From NCBI GenBank assembly GCA_028292145.1, contig JAQGMX010000076.1, positions 1-6,836 on the forward strand: a stretch of DNA of 6,836 nucleotides. Direction: 5' to 3'. The translations under genes and the position numbers were made by a program. This document shows positions 1 through 5,243 of this stretch, in pieces; position 1 is the stretch's first letter, and every line of letters starts with the position of its first letter. The stretch comes from Variovorax sp. (GTDB taxonomy: Bacteria > Pseudomonadota > Gammaproteobacteria > Burkholderiales > Burkholderiaceae_C). The notes under the pieces are model-generated. The model saw only the letters and a list, made by a program, of their open reading frames with translations, had not been told where the DNA came from and ran no database searches.

Positions 1-64
1 GGATCAGGCCGGGACGATCGGGAAACAGCGCCGCCGTCTGCGACAGCAGCGCCGACAGGTTCAT
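1..64 (-). CDS. AMP-forming acyl-CoA synthetase/ligase, N-terminal fragment (runs off left edge)
   Basis: An ATG on the minus strand at 64-62 opens a frame that stays open to the window edge, giving 21 complete codons. The peptide starts MNLSALLSQTAAL and continues FPDRPGLI. The pattern of a helix followed by 'FPDRPxLI' is how many AMP-dependent acyl-CoA synthetases (ANL superfamily) begin, just before the first strand of the N-terminal domain. Such enzymes activate a carboxylic acid with ATP and CoA. The start lies 14 bases beyond the thiolase stop on the same strand, so it is very probably the next gene of the operon, and a ligase fits beside a thiolase and a dehydrogenase. No AMP-binding motif is inside the window, so the family call rests on the N-terminal pattern and context. 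The substrate cannot be inferred. Confidence 0.72.
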   Translation of the reverse strand, partial: MNLSALLSQTAALFPDRPGLI

Positions 65-78
65 GGCACGCGCCTGAT

Positions 79-1257
79 TCAAGCCGCCTCCAGCACGCTG
101 AGGTAGTTGGCGACCGCCGCGCCGCCCATGTTGAAGACCGCGCCCGGCTTGCCGGACCCGACCTGCATGTCGCCGGCCGTTCCGGTCAGCTGCATGGCTG
201 CCATCACGTGCTGCGAGACGCCGGTCGCGCCGATCGGATGACCGCGCGACTTCAGGCCGCCGGACGGATTCACCGGCAGCCGACCGTCCTTGCGGGTCAC
301 GCCGTCGAGGATCACGCGCGCGCCCTGCCCGTGCGGCGCCAGGCCCATCGCTTCGTACTCGAGCAGTTCGGCGATGGTGAAGCAGTCGTGCGTCTCGACG
401 AAGCCGAGGTCGTCGAGCGACAGGCCGGCTTCGGCCAAGCCCTTCTGCCAGGCGATGGCCGCACCTTCGAAGCGCGTCGGGTCGCGGCGCGACAGCGGCA
501 GGTATTCGTTGACCTGCGTGCGCGAGCGCCAACGCACGGCAGGCACCGTGGCCGAGCCGACCGGCGCGGCGGAAATCACCAGCGCGGCAGCGCCGTCGGA
601 CACCAGCGAGCAGTCGGACCTTTTCAGCGGGCCGGCGACGAACGGGTTCTTGTCCGAAGGATTGCGACAGAAATCGAAACCCAGGTCGCGCCGCATGTGC
701 GCGTACGGGTTGTGCACGCCGTTGGCATGGTTCTTCGACGAAATGGCAGCCAGCGCATCGCTCTGATCGCCGAAACGCTCGAAATAGCTGCCGGCGATGT
801 TGCCGAACACGCCCGCAAAGCCGGCCGGCGTCGACGCCTCTTCCTTCACGTACGAGCAGCGCAGCAGCGTTTCGCCGATGCGTGCAGCGGGCACGGCATT
901 CATGATCTCGAAGCCGACGACCAGCGCATGCTTCACGCGGCCGGACTGCACCGCATCGAGCGCCGCCCAGATCGCGGCGGAGCCGGTGGCGCAGGCGTTT
1001 TCAAGCCGCACGGCCGGCACGTGGCGCAGGCCCGGCACGGCCAGGCTCACCAGCGACGCGCTGAAATCCTGCGGCAGGAAGCCGCCGTTGAAATGGCCGA
1101 CGAAGATGCCATCGATGTCCTCGGCGGCGAGGCCGGAAGTCTGCAGCGCGGGTTCGACCGCGTCGCGGATCAGCTGCTCGGCATCGACCGCGTCGAGCTT
1201 GCCGAAGGGCGTGTGGCCCCAGCCGACGATGAAGGCGTTGTTGCTTGCGTTGCTCAT
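79..1257 (-). CDS. SCP-x/non-specific lipid-transfer-type thiolase (acetyl-CoA acetyltransferase family)
   Basis: Encodes 392 residues, the normal length for the thiolase clade related to the SCP-x N-terminal domain. The expected catalytic residues are visible: nucleophile Cys89 in ENACATGSAA, the HDCF motif at 290-293 (the place of the second active-site region in this clade), and His340 in GGLKSRGHPIGATG. The ending, with FNMGGAAVANYLSVLE near 375-390, is typical of bacterial members. The likely role is cytoplasmic CoA-dependent cleavage of a 3-ketoacyl-CoA, or the reverse condensation. The frame is open far upstream, but ATG 1257 is chosen because the protein starts there as in relatives, because GGGAG lies 6 bases before it, and because it overlaps the SDR stop as ATGA. 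Many thiolases of this clade work with a small DUF35/OB-fold partner; none is encoded in the window. Family call is firm; the substrate is unknown. Confidence 0.93.
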   Translation of the reverse strand: MSNASNNAFIVGWGHTPFGKLDAVDAEQLIRDAVEPALQTSGLAAEDIDGIFVGHFNGGFLPQDFSASLVSLAVPGLRHVPAVRLENACATGSAAIWAALDAVQSGRVKHALVVGFEIMNAVPAARIGETLLRCSYVKEEASTPAGFAGVFGNIAGSYFERFGDQSDALAAISSKNHANGVHNPYAHMRRDLGFDFCRNPSDKNPFVAGPLKRSDCSLVSDGAAALVISAAPVGSATVPAVRWRSRTQVNEYLPLSRRDPTRFEGAAIAWQKGLAEAGLSLDDLGFVETHDCFTIAELLEYEAMGLAPHGQGARVILDGVTRKDGRLPVNPSGGLKSRGHPIGATGVSQHVMAAMQLTGTAGDMQVGSGKPGAVFNMGGAAVANYLSVLEAA

Positions 1258-2099
1258 GAAGCGCTCCCGGGTGTTGCGGATTCGGTCTGTTCCGCGTGGC
1301 GTGCGGCCAGGCCCTTGCGCAGCGTCGGCAGGCCGACACCCGCGGCGTCGAAGCCGCCGTCGACCGCGATCACCTGGCCGTTGATGAAGCTCGCGTCGTC
1401 GCTGCACAGGAAGCCGATGGCGTTGGCCATTTCTTCCGGCGTGCCGTAGCGGCCGAGCGGGATGGTGTCGTAATAGTCGGAGCGGATCGCGACGCTGTGG
1501 ACCAGCTTCGCCATCTCGGTCTCCACCGGGCCGGGCGCGATCACATTGACGCGAACGCCAGCGTTGCCGAGTTCGACCGCGTACTGCTTGGTCAAATGGA
1601 TGATCGCGGCCTTGCTGGTGCCGTACGCAACCCGCAAGGTGCTGGCGCGCAGGCCCGAGATCGACGCCACGTTGACGATCGCGCCGCTGCCCGCATCGGA
1701 CATCAGCGCACCGAAAACCTGCGTGCACAGAAAGGTTCCGTCGAGATTGGTGCCCAGCACGTGGCGCCATTCGTCGAACGTCGTGGTCAGCGCGGTCTTG
1801 AAGACGGCGACGCCGGCGTTGTTGACCAGCGCATCGACCCGACCGAAGCGCGCGATCACGGCCTTGGCGGCATCGCCGACCTGCGTCGGGTCCGACACGT
1901 CGCAGTGCAGGCCGATCACCGTGTCTGGCAGATCGAGTTCAGCGATGGTCTTGTCGAGCGTGGCAGTGTCGTAGTCGAGCAGTGCGACGCGGTAGCCGTG
2001 CGCCAGGAACCAGCGGCCGACGGCCAGGCCGATGCCTCGCCCGCCGCCGGTGACGACGGCGACGCGGGATGAATGGGTGTTCGGATTCGTTGTTGTCAT
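1254..2099 (-). CDS. Short-chain dehydrogenase/reductase (classical SDR), probably NAD-dependent
   Basis: Encodes 281 residues with a complete classical SDR fold. The Rossmann glycine motif TGGGRGIG is at 17-24, NNAG at 93-96, the structural Asn in TNLDG at 118, catalytic Ser146 in IVNVASISG, and the YxxxK pair Tyr159/Lys163. PG at 189-190 and the VDGGF near 247-250 complete the core. Asp42 at the end of the second strand (VALLDYD) is the usual sign of NAD(H) rather than NADP(H) preference. It probably oxidises a hydroxyl group in the same pathway as the neighbouring thiolase, for example a 3-hydroxyacyl-CoA, though SDR substrates cannot be read from sequence. The ATG at 2099 is preferred to one 20 codons upstream because the shorter protein begins just before the first strand and the longer one would run well into the DUF296 gene. 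No strong Shine-Dalgarno is seen; only 8 bases separate it from the preceding stop, so translational coupling is likely. A tail of about 30 residues follows the core. Confidence 0.94.
   Translation of the reverse strand: MTTTNPNTHSSRVAVVTGGGRGIGLAVGRWFLAHGYRVALLDYDTATLDKTIAELDLPDTVIGLHCDVSDPTQVGDAAKAVIARFGRVDALVNNAGVAVFKTALTTTFDEWRHVLGTNLDGTFLCTQVFGALMSDAGSGAIVNVASISGLRASTLRVAYGTSKAAIIHLTKQYAVELGNAGVRVNVIAPGPVETEMAKLVHSVAIRSDYYDTIPLGRYGTPEEMANAIGFLCSDDASFINGQVIAVDGGFDAAGVGLPTLRKGLAARHAEQTESATPGSAS
1264..1268 (-). promoter_or_regulatory. Ribosome binding site of the thiolase gene
   Basis: GGGAG on the minus strand lies 6 bases before the ATG at 1257. It is inside the last codons of the SDR gene, and together with the ATGA overlap it settles the thiolase start against the much longer open frame upstream. 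Confidence 0.7.
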
Positions 2100-2107
2100 G
2101 GTTCTGT

Positions 2108-2503
2108 TCAGTCTGCGGAAGGAAGCCACTCTTCGAGCGTGATCTCGAAAGTGACGCATACGGGATTGGCGCCGGCGACGAACGGTCCGCCGTGCAGCTG
2201 GCCTTCGGTGTCGGCGACGACGCCGGTGATCGCGGCGCGCGCCGAGCCGTCCGGCTGCGTGCGGACTTCGCCCGCCAGACTGACGATCTCGATCGCAGGG
2301 CCGCCGATCAGTTGCGGCGAGCCGTCGGCGCCTTCGAGGCAGGCGTCGGTGAGGCTGCCGAGCGCGCCGCGCACGAAGGCATTGCGGAAGCCCTGCGCCA
2401 TGCAGACTTTCTCGATGGCGCCGACCAGGTCTTCGTTGGGCGCGATGCGCGCATAGGCCACGCGACCCATCCGGCCCCGCTCGACAAGACGGACTTCAGA
2501 CAT
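2108..2503 (-). CDS. PPC/DUF296-domain protein, diverged copy lacking the metal-site histidines
   Basis: Encodes 131 residues that are almost entirely one PPC (plants and prokaryotes conserved, DUF296) domain. The family order is clear: an IAPNEDLVGAIEKVC helix (20-34), FVRGALGSLTDACL (43-56), GGPAIEIVSLAGEV (67-80), then DGSARAAITGVV and GQLHGGPF (101-108). In typical members the last part reads HxH...G...GGH and the histidines can hold a metal. Here the equivalent positions, aligned without gaps to the neighbouring copy, are Ala91, Thr93 and Pro107, so the site is gone. Its function is unknown; PPC domains usually form trimers, and some are DNA-linked in plants. The start at ATG 2503 overlaps the preceding gene by 8 bases; an ATG 10 codons upstream adds only a basic, proline-rich stretch and is less likely. 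It could act as a non-catalytic subunit or a ligand-binding protein. Confidence 0.85.
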   Translation of the reverse strand: MSEVRLVERGRMGRVAYARIAPNEDLVGAIEKVCMAQGFRNAFVRGALGSLTDACLEGADGSPQLIGGPAIEIVSLAGEVRTQPDGSARAAITGVVADTEGQLHGGPFVAGANPVCVTFEITLEEWLPSAD

Positions 2504-3071
2504 GGGCGGCTTTCTGGTTGGCTTCGTGGGCACGCGGACGCATCAGCGGCATGCGGGTTTCGTCGTCGAAGCCGATGCGCAGCTCGAAGCTGTCGAGCGC
2601 GGTAACGACCACCGCGATGCTCCGGCGACCGACGACGGTTCTGTCGGTGAGGACGTGGCCGCCGCGCACGGTGCCGCTTTCGGTGCGGAATGCCGCGTGG
2701 CAGTGGACCGACGGAGAGCCGTCGACCGACTTGCCCAACGTCGCGTTGCCGAAGATGAAGCGCGCGTTGCGTTCGCTGTGCGGCTGGCCGTACATCGCGA
2801 CGCGCTGGCCGCTCGGATCGGGCTGCGCGAGGCAGAACACCAGCGTTTCGAGATCGCCGTCGAGCAGCGTCATCGACGCGCTCGAAATGCCTTCTTCCGT
2901 CAGCCCCTTCACCAGGCTTTCGTGAATGCTCCTGCCGCTCGGCAGGATCAGCCGGAGATGGCGACCGCGGGTGTCGCTCATGGCCGCGATGCGAACCGGG
3001 TCGAGCGGCCCGGGATGGACCACCGTGCGGAAAGGCGGATGCCCGGCGGGTGCGCCGGTCGTGTCTTGCAT
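2496..3071 (-). CDS. PPC/DUF296-domain protein with intact HxH...GGH motif; first gene of the operon
   Basis: Encodes 191 residues. After a tail of about 35 residues rich in Pro and Gly, the PPC/DUF296 domain runs from RHLRLILPSGRSI (37-49) through ESLVKGLTEEGISSASMTLLDG, to the motif VHCHAAFRTESGTVRGGHV. His123, His125 and His139 are the three family histidines expected to bind a metal. A stretch of about 30 residues including PHSERNARFIFG (97-108), inserted relative to the shorter neighbour, lies before the motif. A tail after residue 172 contains RMPLMRPRAHEANQK. The reaction, if any, is unknown. It is the promoter-proximal gene of the minus-strand operon, preceded by AAGGAG at 8 bases from the ATG, and its stop overlaps the start of the second DUF296 gene by 8 bases. 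Together they look like a co-translated pair. No signal peptide or membrane segment is visible, so it is probably cytoplasmic. Confidence 0.85.
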   Translation of the reverse strand: MQDTTGAPAGHPPFRTVVHPGPLDPVRIAAMSDTRGRHLRLILPSGRSIHESLVKGLTEEGISSASMTLLDGDLETLVFCLAQPDPSGQRVAMYGQPHSERNARFIFGNATLGKSVDGSPSVHCHAAFRTESGTVRGGHVLTDRTVVGRRSIAVVVTALDSFELRIGFDDETRMPLMRPRAHEANQKAAHV

Positions 3072-3079
3072 TTCTTTGT

Positions 3080-3085
3080 CTCCTT
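3080..3085 (-). promoter_or_regulatory. Strong ribosome binding site of the first DUF296 gene
   Basis: AAGGAG on the minus strand is separated by 8 bases (ACAAAGAA) from the ATG at 3071. It is the best Shine-Dalgarno in the window and marks the entry to the whole minus-strand operon. Confidence 0.8.
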
Positions 3086-3138
3086 GCGCCGTGCTGTTTG
3101 CCGGCGCTTTCTTTGTCCGTTTTTGACGGAATGAAAGA

Positions 3139-3167
3139 AAGTCTAGAAGTTGACATCGATAGGTGCA
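3139..3167 (-). promoter_or_regulatory. Candidate promoter for the minus-strand DUF296-SDR-thiolase operon
   Basis: On the minus strand TTGCAC (3167-3162) and TAGACT (3144-3139) are separated by 17 bases. The -35 is fair and the -10 is weak (4 of 6), as expected for a promoter that needs an activator. It would start transcription near 3132 and leave a leader of about 60 bases. It overlaps the rightward promoter and the inverted repeat. This is motif reading only. Confidence 0.4.
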
Positions 3168-3177
3168 AATTTATAAT
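3150..3177 (+). promoter_or_regulatory. Near-consensus sigma70 promoter for the LysR-LacI transcript
   Basis: TTGACA (3150-3155) and TATAAT (3172-3177) both match the sigma70 consensus exactly, with a 16-base spacer, one shorter than ideal. The start would fall near 3184, leaving a leader of only about 22 bases before the LysR ATG. No Shine-Dalgarno is visible in that leader, so strong transcription may be offset by weak initiation of translation. Confidence 0.7.
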
Positions 3178-3187
3178 TTATATCGAT
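3155..3187. promoter_or_regulatory. Candidate LysR operator: inverted repeat ATCGATA ... TATCGAT
   Basis: ATCGATA (3155-3161) and TATCGAT (3181-3187) are perfect inverted copies with 19 bases between, their ATCGAT cores centred 27 bases apart. With one gap the arms extend to TG..ATCGATA and TATCGATCA. Inside lies a second small palindrome, AAATT-TAT-AATTT (3167-3179), over the rightward -10. The arms overlap the -35 end and the predicted start of the LysR promoter, a placement that suits autorepression plus activation of the divergent operon. LysR regulators bind such dyads between divergent genes; that this one binds here is inference. Confidence 0.5.
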
Positions 3188-3206
3188 CAATACATTTTTC
3201 AGATCA

Positions 3207-4118
3207 ATGGACCTCCGCCACCTTCGTTGTCTGATCGCCGTCGCGGAGGAACTTCACTTCGGCCGCGCCGCCAAGCGCCTCAACCTGTCGCAGCCGCCGG
3301 TGAGCCTGGCGATCAAGGAGCTGGAAGAAGAACTCGGCGTCACGCTGTTCGAGCGGACCTCGCGGCGCATCTCGATCACCCGCGCCGGCGAGCAGGCGTT
3401 GCGCGATGCGCGTGTCGTGCTGGTCGGCATGGAAACCCTGCGCCGCCGCGCGCACGACGCCGCTTCCGGGCTCATGGGTTCGCTCTCGATCGGCTTCATC
3501 AGCCTGCCCGCTTATTCGTTCCTTCCGGGCGCGCTGCGGCAGTTCTCGGAAGACAACGAACGCGTCGAGATCGCGCTCTGGGAAGGCACGACCGACCAGA
3601 TCATCGAAGACGTCGAAGCCGGCCGGATCGACCTCGGGCTGGTGCTGCAGCCGACCAGCCTGCCGCAGACGCTGGAATCGCGCCTCGTCCAGAACGACGC
3701 GCTGATCCTCGCGATGCCCGAAGCGCATCCTCTGGCGCGCCCCGGCAGCGTGGCGCTGGAAGAATTTGCGGGCGAACGCTTCCTTGGCTTCGCCCGCCAC
3801 TTCGGCCCGCAGATGTTCGATTCGGCCGTCGCGACCTGCATGCGACGCGGCTTCAGCCCGCGCATGTTTCCGGCGCGGCAGATGAACACGATCGTGAGCC
3901 TGGTGTCGGGCGGCGTCGGCGTCGCGTTGGTGCCGGCCTGCGTGCAGGCGGTGGAGCGCAAGGGCGTGATCTATCGGGAAATCCAGGGCGAGAAAACCTA
4001 CATCGACACGCTGGCCGTCTGGCGGCGCGCGGACGACTCCGCCTTGCTGCGGACGATGCTGGCGCTGCTGCCGTCGCTGGGCAAGCGCGACTACGCAACG
4101 GCGGAGGTCGTCGCATGA
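3207..4118 (+). CDS. LysR-family transcriptional regulator, divergent to the CoA operon
   Basis: Encodes 303 residues, the standard LTTR size. The N-terminal winged helix-turn-helix is plain: MDLRHLRCLIAVAEELHFGRAAKRLNLSQPPVS leads into the recognition helix, followed by LGVTLFERTSRRISITRAGE up to about residue 62 and a linker helix to about 88. The two-lobed effector domain starts near GSLSIGF (91-97), with IDLGLVLQP (141-149), LILAMPEAHPLA (166-177) and the SGGVGVALVPA segment (234-244) at the usual places. The 'HFGRAAKRL...QPPVS' style is common in regulators of aromatic and other carboxylic-acid catabolism (BenM/CatM-like), so the inducer may be an acid or its CoA product; this is inference. 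It is transcribed away from the DUF296-SDR-thiolase operon across a 135-base gap, the classical LTTR arrangement. Its TGA overlaps the start of the LacI gene. Confidence 0.95.
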   Translation: MDLRHLRCLIAVAEELHFGRAAKRLNLSQPPVSLAIKELEEELGVTLFERTSRRISITRAGEQALRDARVVLVGMETLRRRAHDAASGLMGSLSIGFISLPAYSFLPGALRQFSEDNERVEIALWEGTTDQIIEDVEAGRIDLGLVLQPTSLPQTLESRLVQNDALILAMPEAHPLARPGSVALEEFAGERFLGFARHFGPQMFDSAVATCMRRGFSPRMFPARQMNTIVSLVSGGVGVALVPACVQAVERKGVIYREIQGEKTYIDTLAVWRRADDSALLRTMLALLPSLGKRDYATAEVVA

Positions 4119-5146
4119 CGACACGGCAACCCTCCGTACGGGCCGCGCGGCGCGGCACCGGCGGCGTCACGCTCGACGACGTTTCCAAGGTGGCTGGCGT
4201 GTCGACGATCACCGTGTCGCGCGCACTCAACACGCCCGACCTGGTTTCGCCCGACACCCGCGAGAAGGTGCGCGCGGCGGTCGAACTCACCGGCTACGTG
4301 CCCAACCGGCTGGCCGGCGGGCTGGCGTCCAACCGCAGCCGGCTGGTCGCGGCGCTGGTGCCGACCATCGCCGGCCCAGTGTTTCTGGAAACGATTCAGG
4401 CGCTGACCGAGGCGCTGGACGAAGCCGGCTACCAGCTCATGCTCGGCCAGAGCGGCTACCACCGCTCGCGCGAGGACGCACTGATCGACGCCATCATCGG
4501 CCGCCGCCCCGACGGCATCGTGCTGACCGGGATCATGCATTCGGCGAACGGCCGGCGGCGGCTGCTCGCGTCGGGCATTCCAGTCGTCGAGACCTGGGAC
4601 CTGACGCCGACGCCGGTCGACATGCTGGTGGGCTTTTCGCACGAAAAGGTCGGTCAGGCGATCGCGGCTTTCGTGCATTCGAAGGGCTACCGGCGCCCCG
4701 CCGTCGTCACCGGCGACGACCAGCGCGCCGACCAGCGGCGCGCGGGATTCACCACGGCGATGGCCGGGCTGGGCGTCACGGACGTGCCGGTGCACACCGT
4801 CGCCGCGCCCACCACGCTCGGCAGCGGCCGGACCGCCCTCGCCGCGCTGCTTGAAAGCGCGCCGCAGACCGACTTGCTGGTCTGCAGTTCCGACGCGCTC
4901 GCGCACGGCGTCATCACCGAGGCGCACGCGCGCGGCATCCGCGTGCCGGCGGATCTGGGCGTGATGGGCTTCGGCGATCTCGCCTTCGCGCAGCACGCGC
5001 ATCCGGCCATCACCACCGTGCGCATCGACGGCACGGCCATCGGGCGGCAGTCGGCGCGCTTCATCGTCGACCGGGCGAATGGCGTGGCGGTGACGCAGAA
5101 GATCATCGATCTCGGCTTCTCGCTGATCGAACGCGACAGTCTTTGA
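4115..5146 (+). CDS. LacI-family transcriptional repressor, GntR (gluconate)-like subtype
   Basis: Encodes 343 residues, typical for LacI proteins. After a basic tail of about 17 residues the DNA-binding helix-turn-helix is VTLDDVSKVAGVSTITVSRAL (18-38), then VSPDTREKVRAAVELTGYVPN, and the hinge helix NRLAGGLAS (64-72). The periplasmic-binding-protein-like sensor domain follows: VAALVPTIAGPVF (78-90), RRPDGIVLTG (130-139), a VGFSHEKVGQAIAAFVHSKGYRRPAVVTGDD segment near 172-202, and DLLVCSSDALAHGVI (253-267). The sensor order is that of gluconate-type repressors, suggesting a sugar acid as effector. ATG 4115 overlaps the LysR stop as ATGA, so its translation is likely coupled to LysR. The frame is open upstream through LysR, but that part carries no LacI sequence. 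The likely target is the palindrome at 5196-5211 before the dehydratase gene. Confidence 0.94.
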   Translation: MTTRQPSVRAARRGTGGVTLDDVSKVAGVSTITVSRALNTPDLVSPDTREKVRAAVELTGYVPNRLAGGLASNRSRLVAALVPTIAGPVFLETIQALTEALDEAGYQLMLGQSGYHRSREDALIDAIIGRRPDGIVLTGIMHSANGRRRLLASGIPVVETWDLTPTPVDMLVGFSHEKVGQAIAAFVHSKGYRRPAVVTGDDQRADQRRAGFTTAMAGLGVTDVPVHTVAAPTTLGSGRTALAALLESAPQTDLLVCSSDALAHGVITEAHARGIRVPADLGVMGFGDLAFAQHAHPAITTVRIDGTAIGRQSARFIVDRANGVAVTQKIIDLGFSLIERDSL

Positions 5147-5162
5147 GCTGACCAACGCGGCG

Positions 5163-5192
5163 TTGCGCTGAGGAAAACCCTCGGTGCAATTT
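5163..5192 (+). terminator. Hairpin after the LacI gene, possible weak intrinsic terminator
   Basis: TTGCGCTGAGG (5163-5173) pairs with CCTCGGTGCAA (5179-5189) over 11 positions, two of them G-U, around an AAAAC loop. Only TTT follows, a poor U tract. It lies 16 bases after the LacI stop, so it may end or attenuate the LysR-LacI transcript before the dehydratase gene. It could instead be a leader structure or cause only partial read-through. Confidence 0.5.
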
Positions 5193-5195
5193 GAC

Positions 5196-5211
5196 ATGAC
5201 AGCGCTAACAT
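5196..5211. promoter_or_regulatory. Candidate LacI/GntR-type operator
   Basis: The 16-base sequence ATGACAGCGCTAACAT is an imperfect palindrome (6 of 8 pairs) centred on AGCGCT. Its right half, AGCGCTAACAT, follows the LacI-family pattern of a central CG dyad flanked by TAACA, like gluconate-type operators. It overlaps a consensus TTGACA (5191-5196), the only -35-like element in this gap; no convincing -10 is seen. It lies 32 bases before the dehydratase ATG, a suitable place for repression by the adjacent LacI protein. Confidence 0.6.
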
Positions 5212-5243
5212 TTGCGCCAATCAAGCAGCGAACGAAGCCCACG

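Noticed and set aside
208..1449. Long plus-strand open frame (413 codons) opposite the thiolase and SDR genes
   Set aside because: It is rich in Arg/His/Ala/Gly without any recognisable fold, lies antisense to two genes with intact catalytic motifs, and is the usual mirror frame in G/C-rich coding DNA.
1258..1770. N-terminal extension of the thiolase frame by 171 codons
   Set aside because: The extra residues are Arg-rich noise antiphase to the SDR gene; ATG 1257 has a ribosome site and gives the family's normal N-terminus.
2308..3168. Minus-strand 286-codon frame over both DUF296 genes
   Set aside because: Arg/His-rich with no domain and out of frame with the two recognisable DUF296 proteins.
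3155..3187. The two ATCGAT arms as attachment sites or ends of an inserted element
   Set aside because: They are short, sit exactly between divergent genes over promoters, and no integrase, transposase or target duplication is nearby; an operator is the simpler reading.
3050..5146. 698-codon open frame that includes LacI and would suggest a fusion protein
   Set aside because: The part before 4115 is the LysR gene read in the wrong frame; the LysR protein is complete in its own frame, and LacI starts naturally at 4115.
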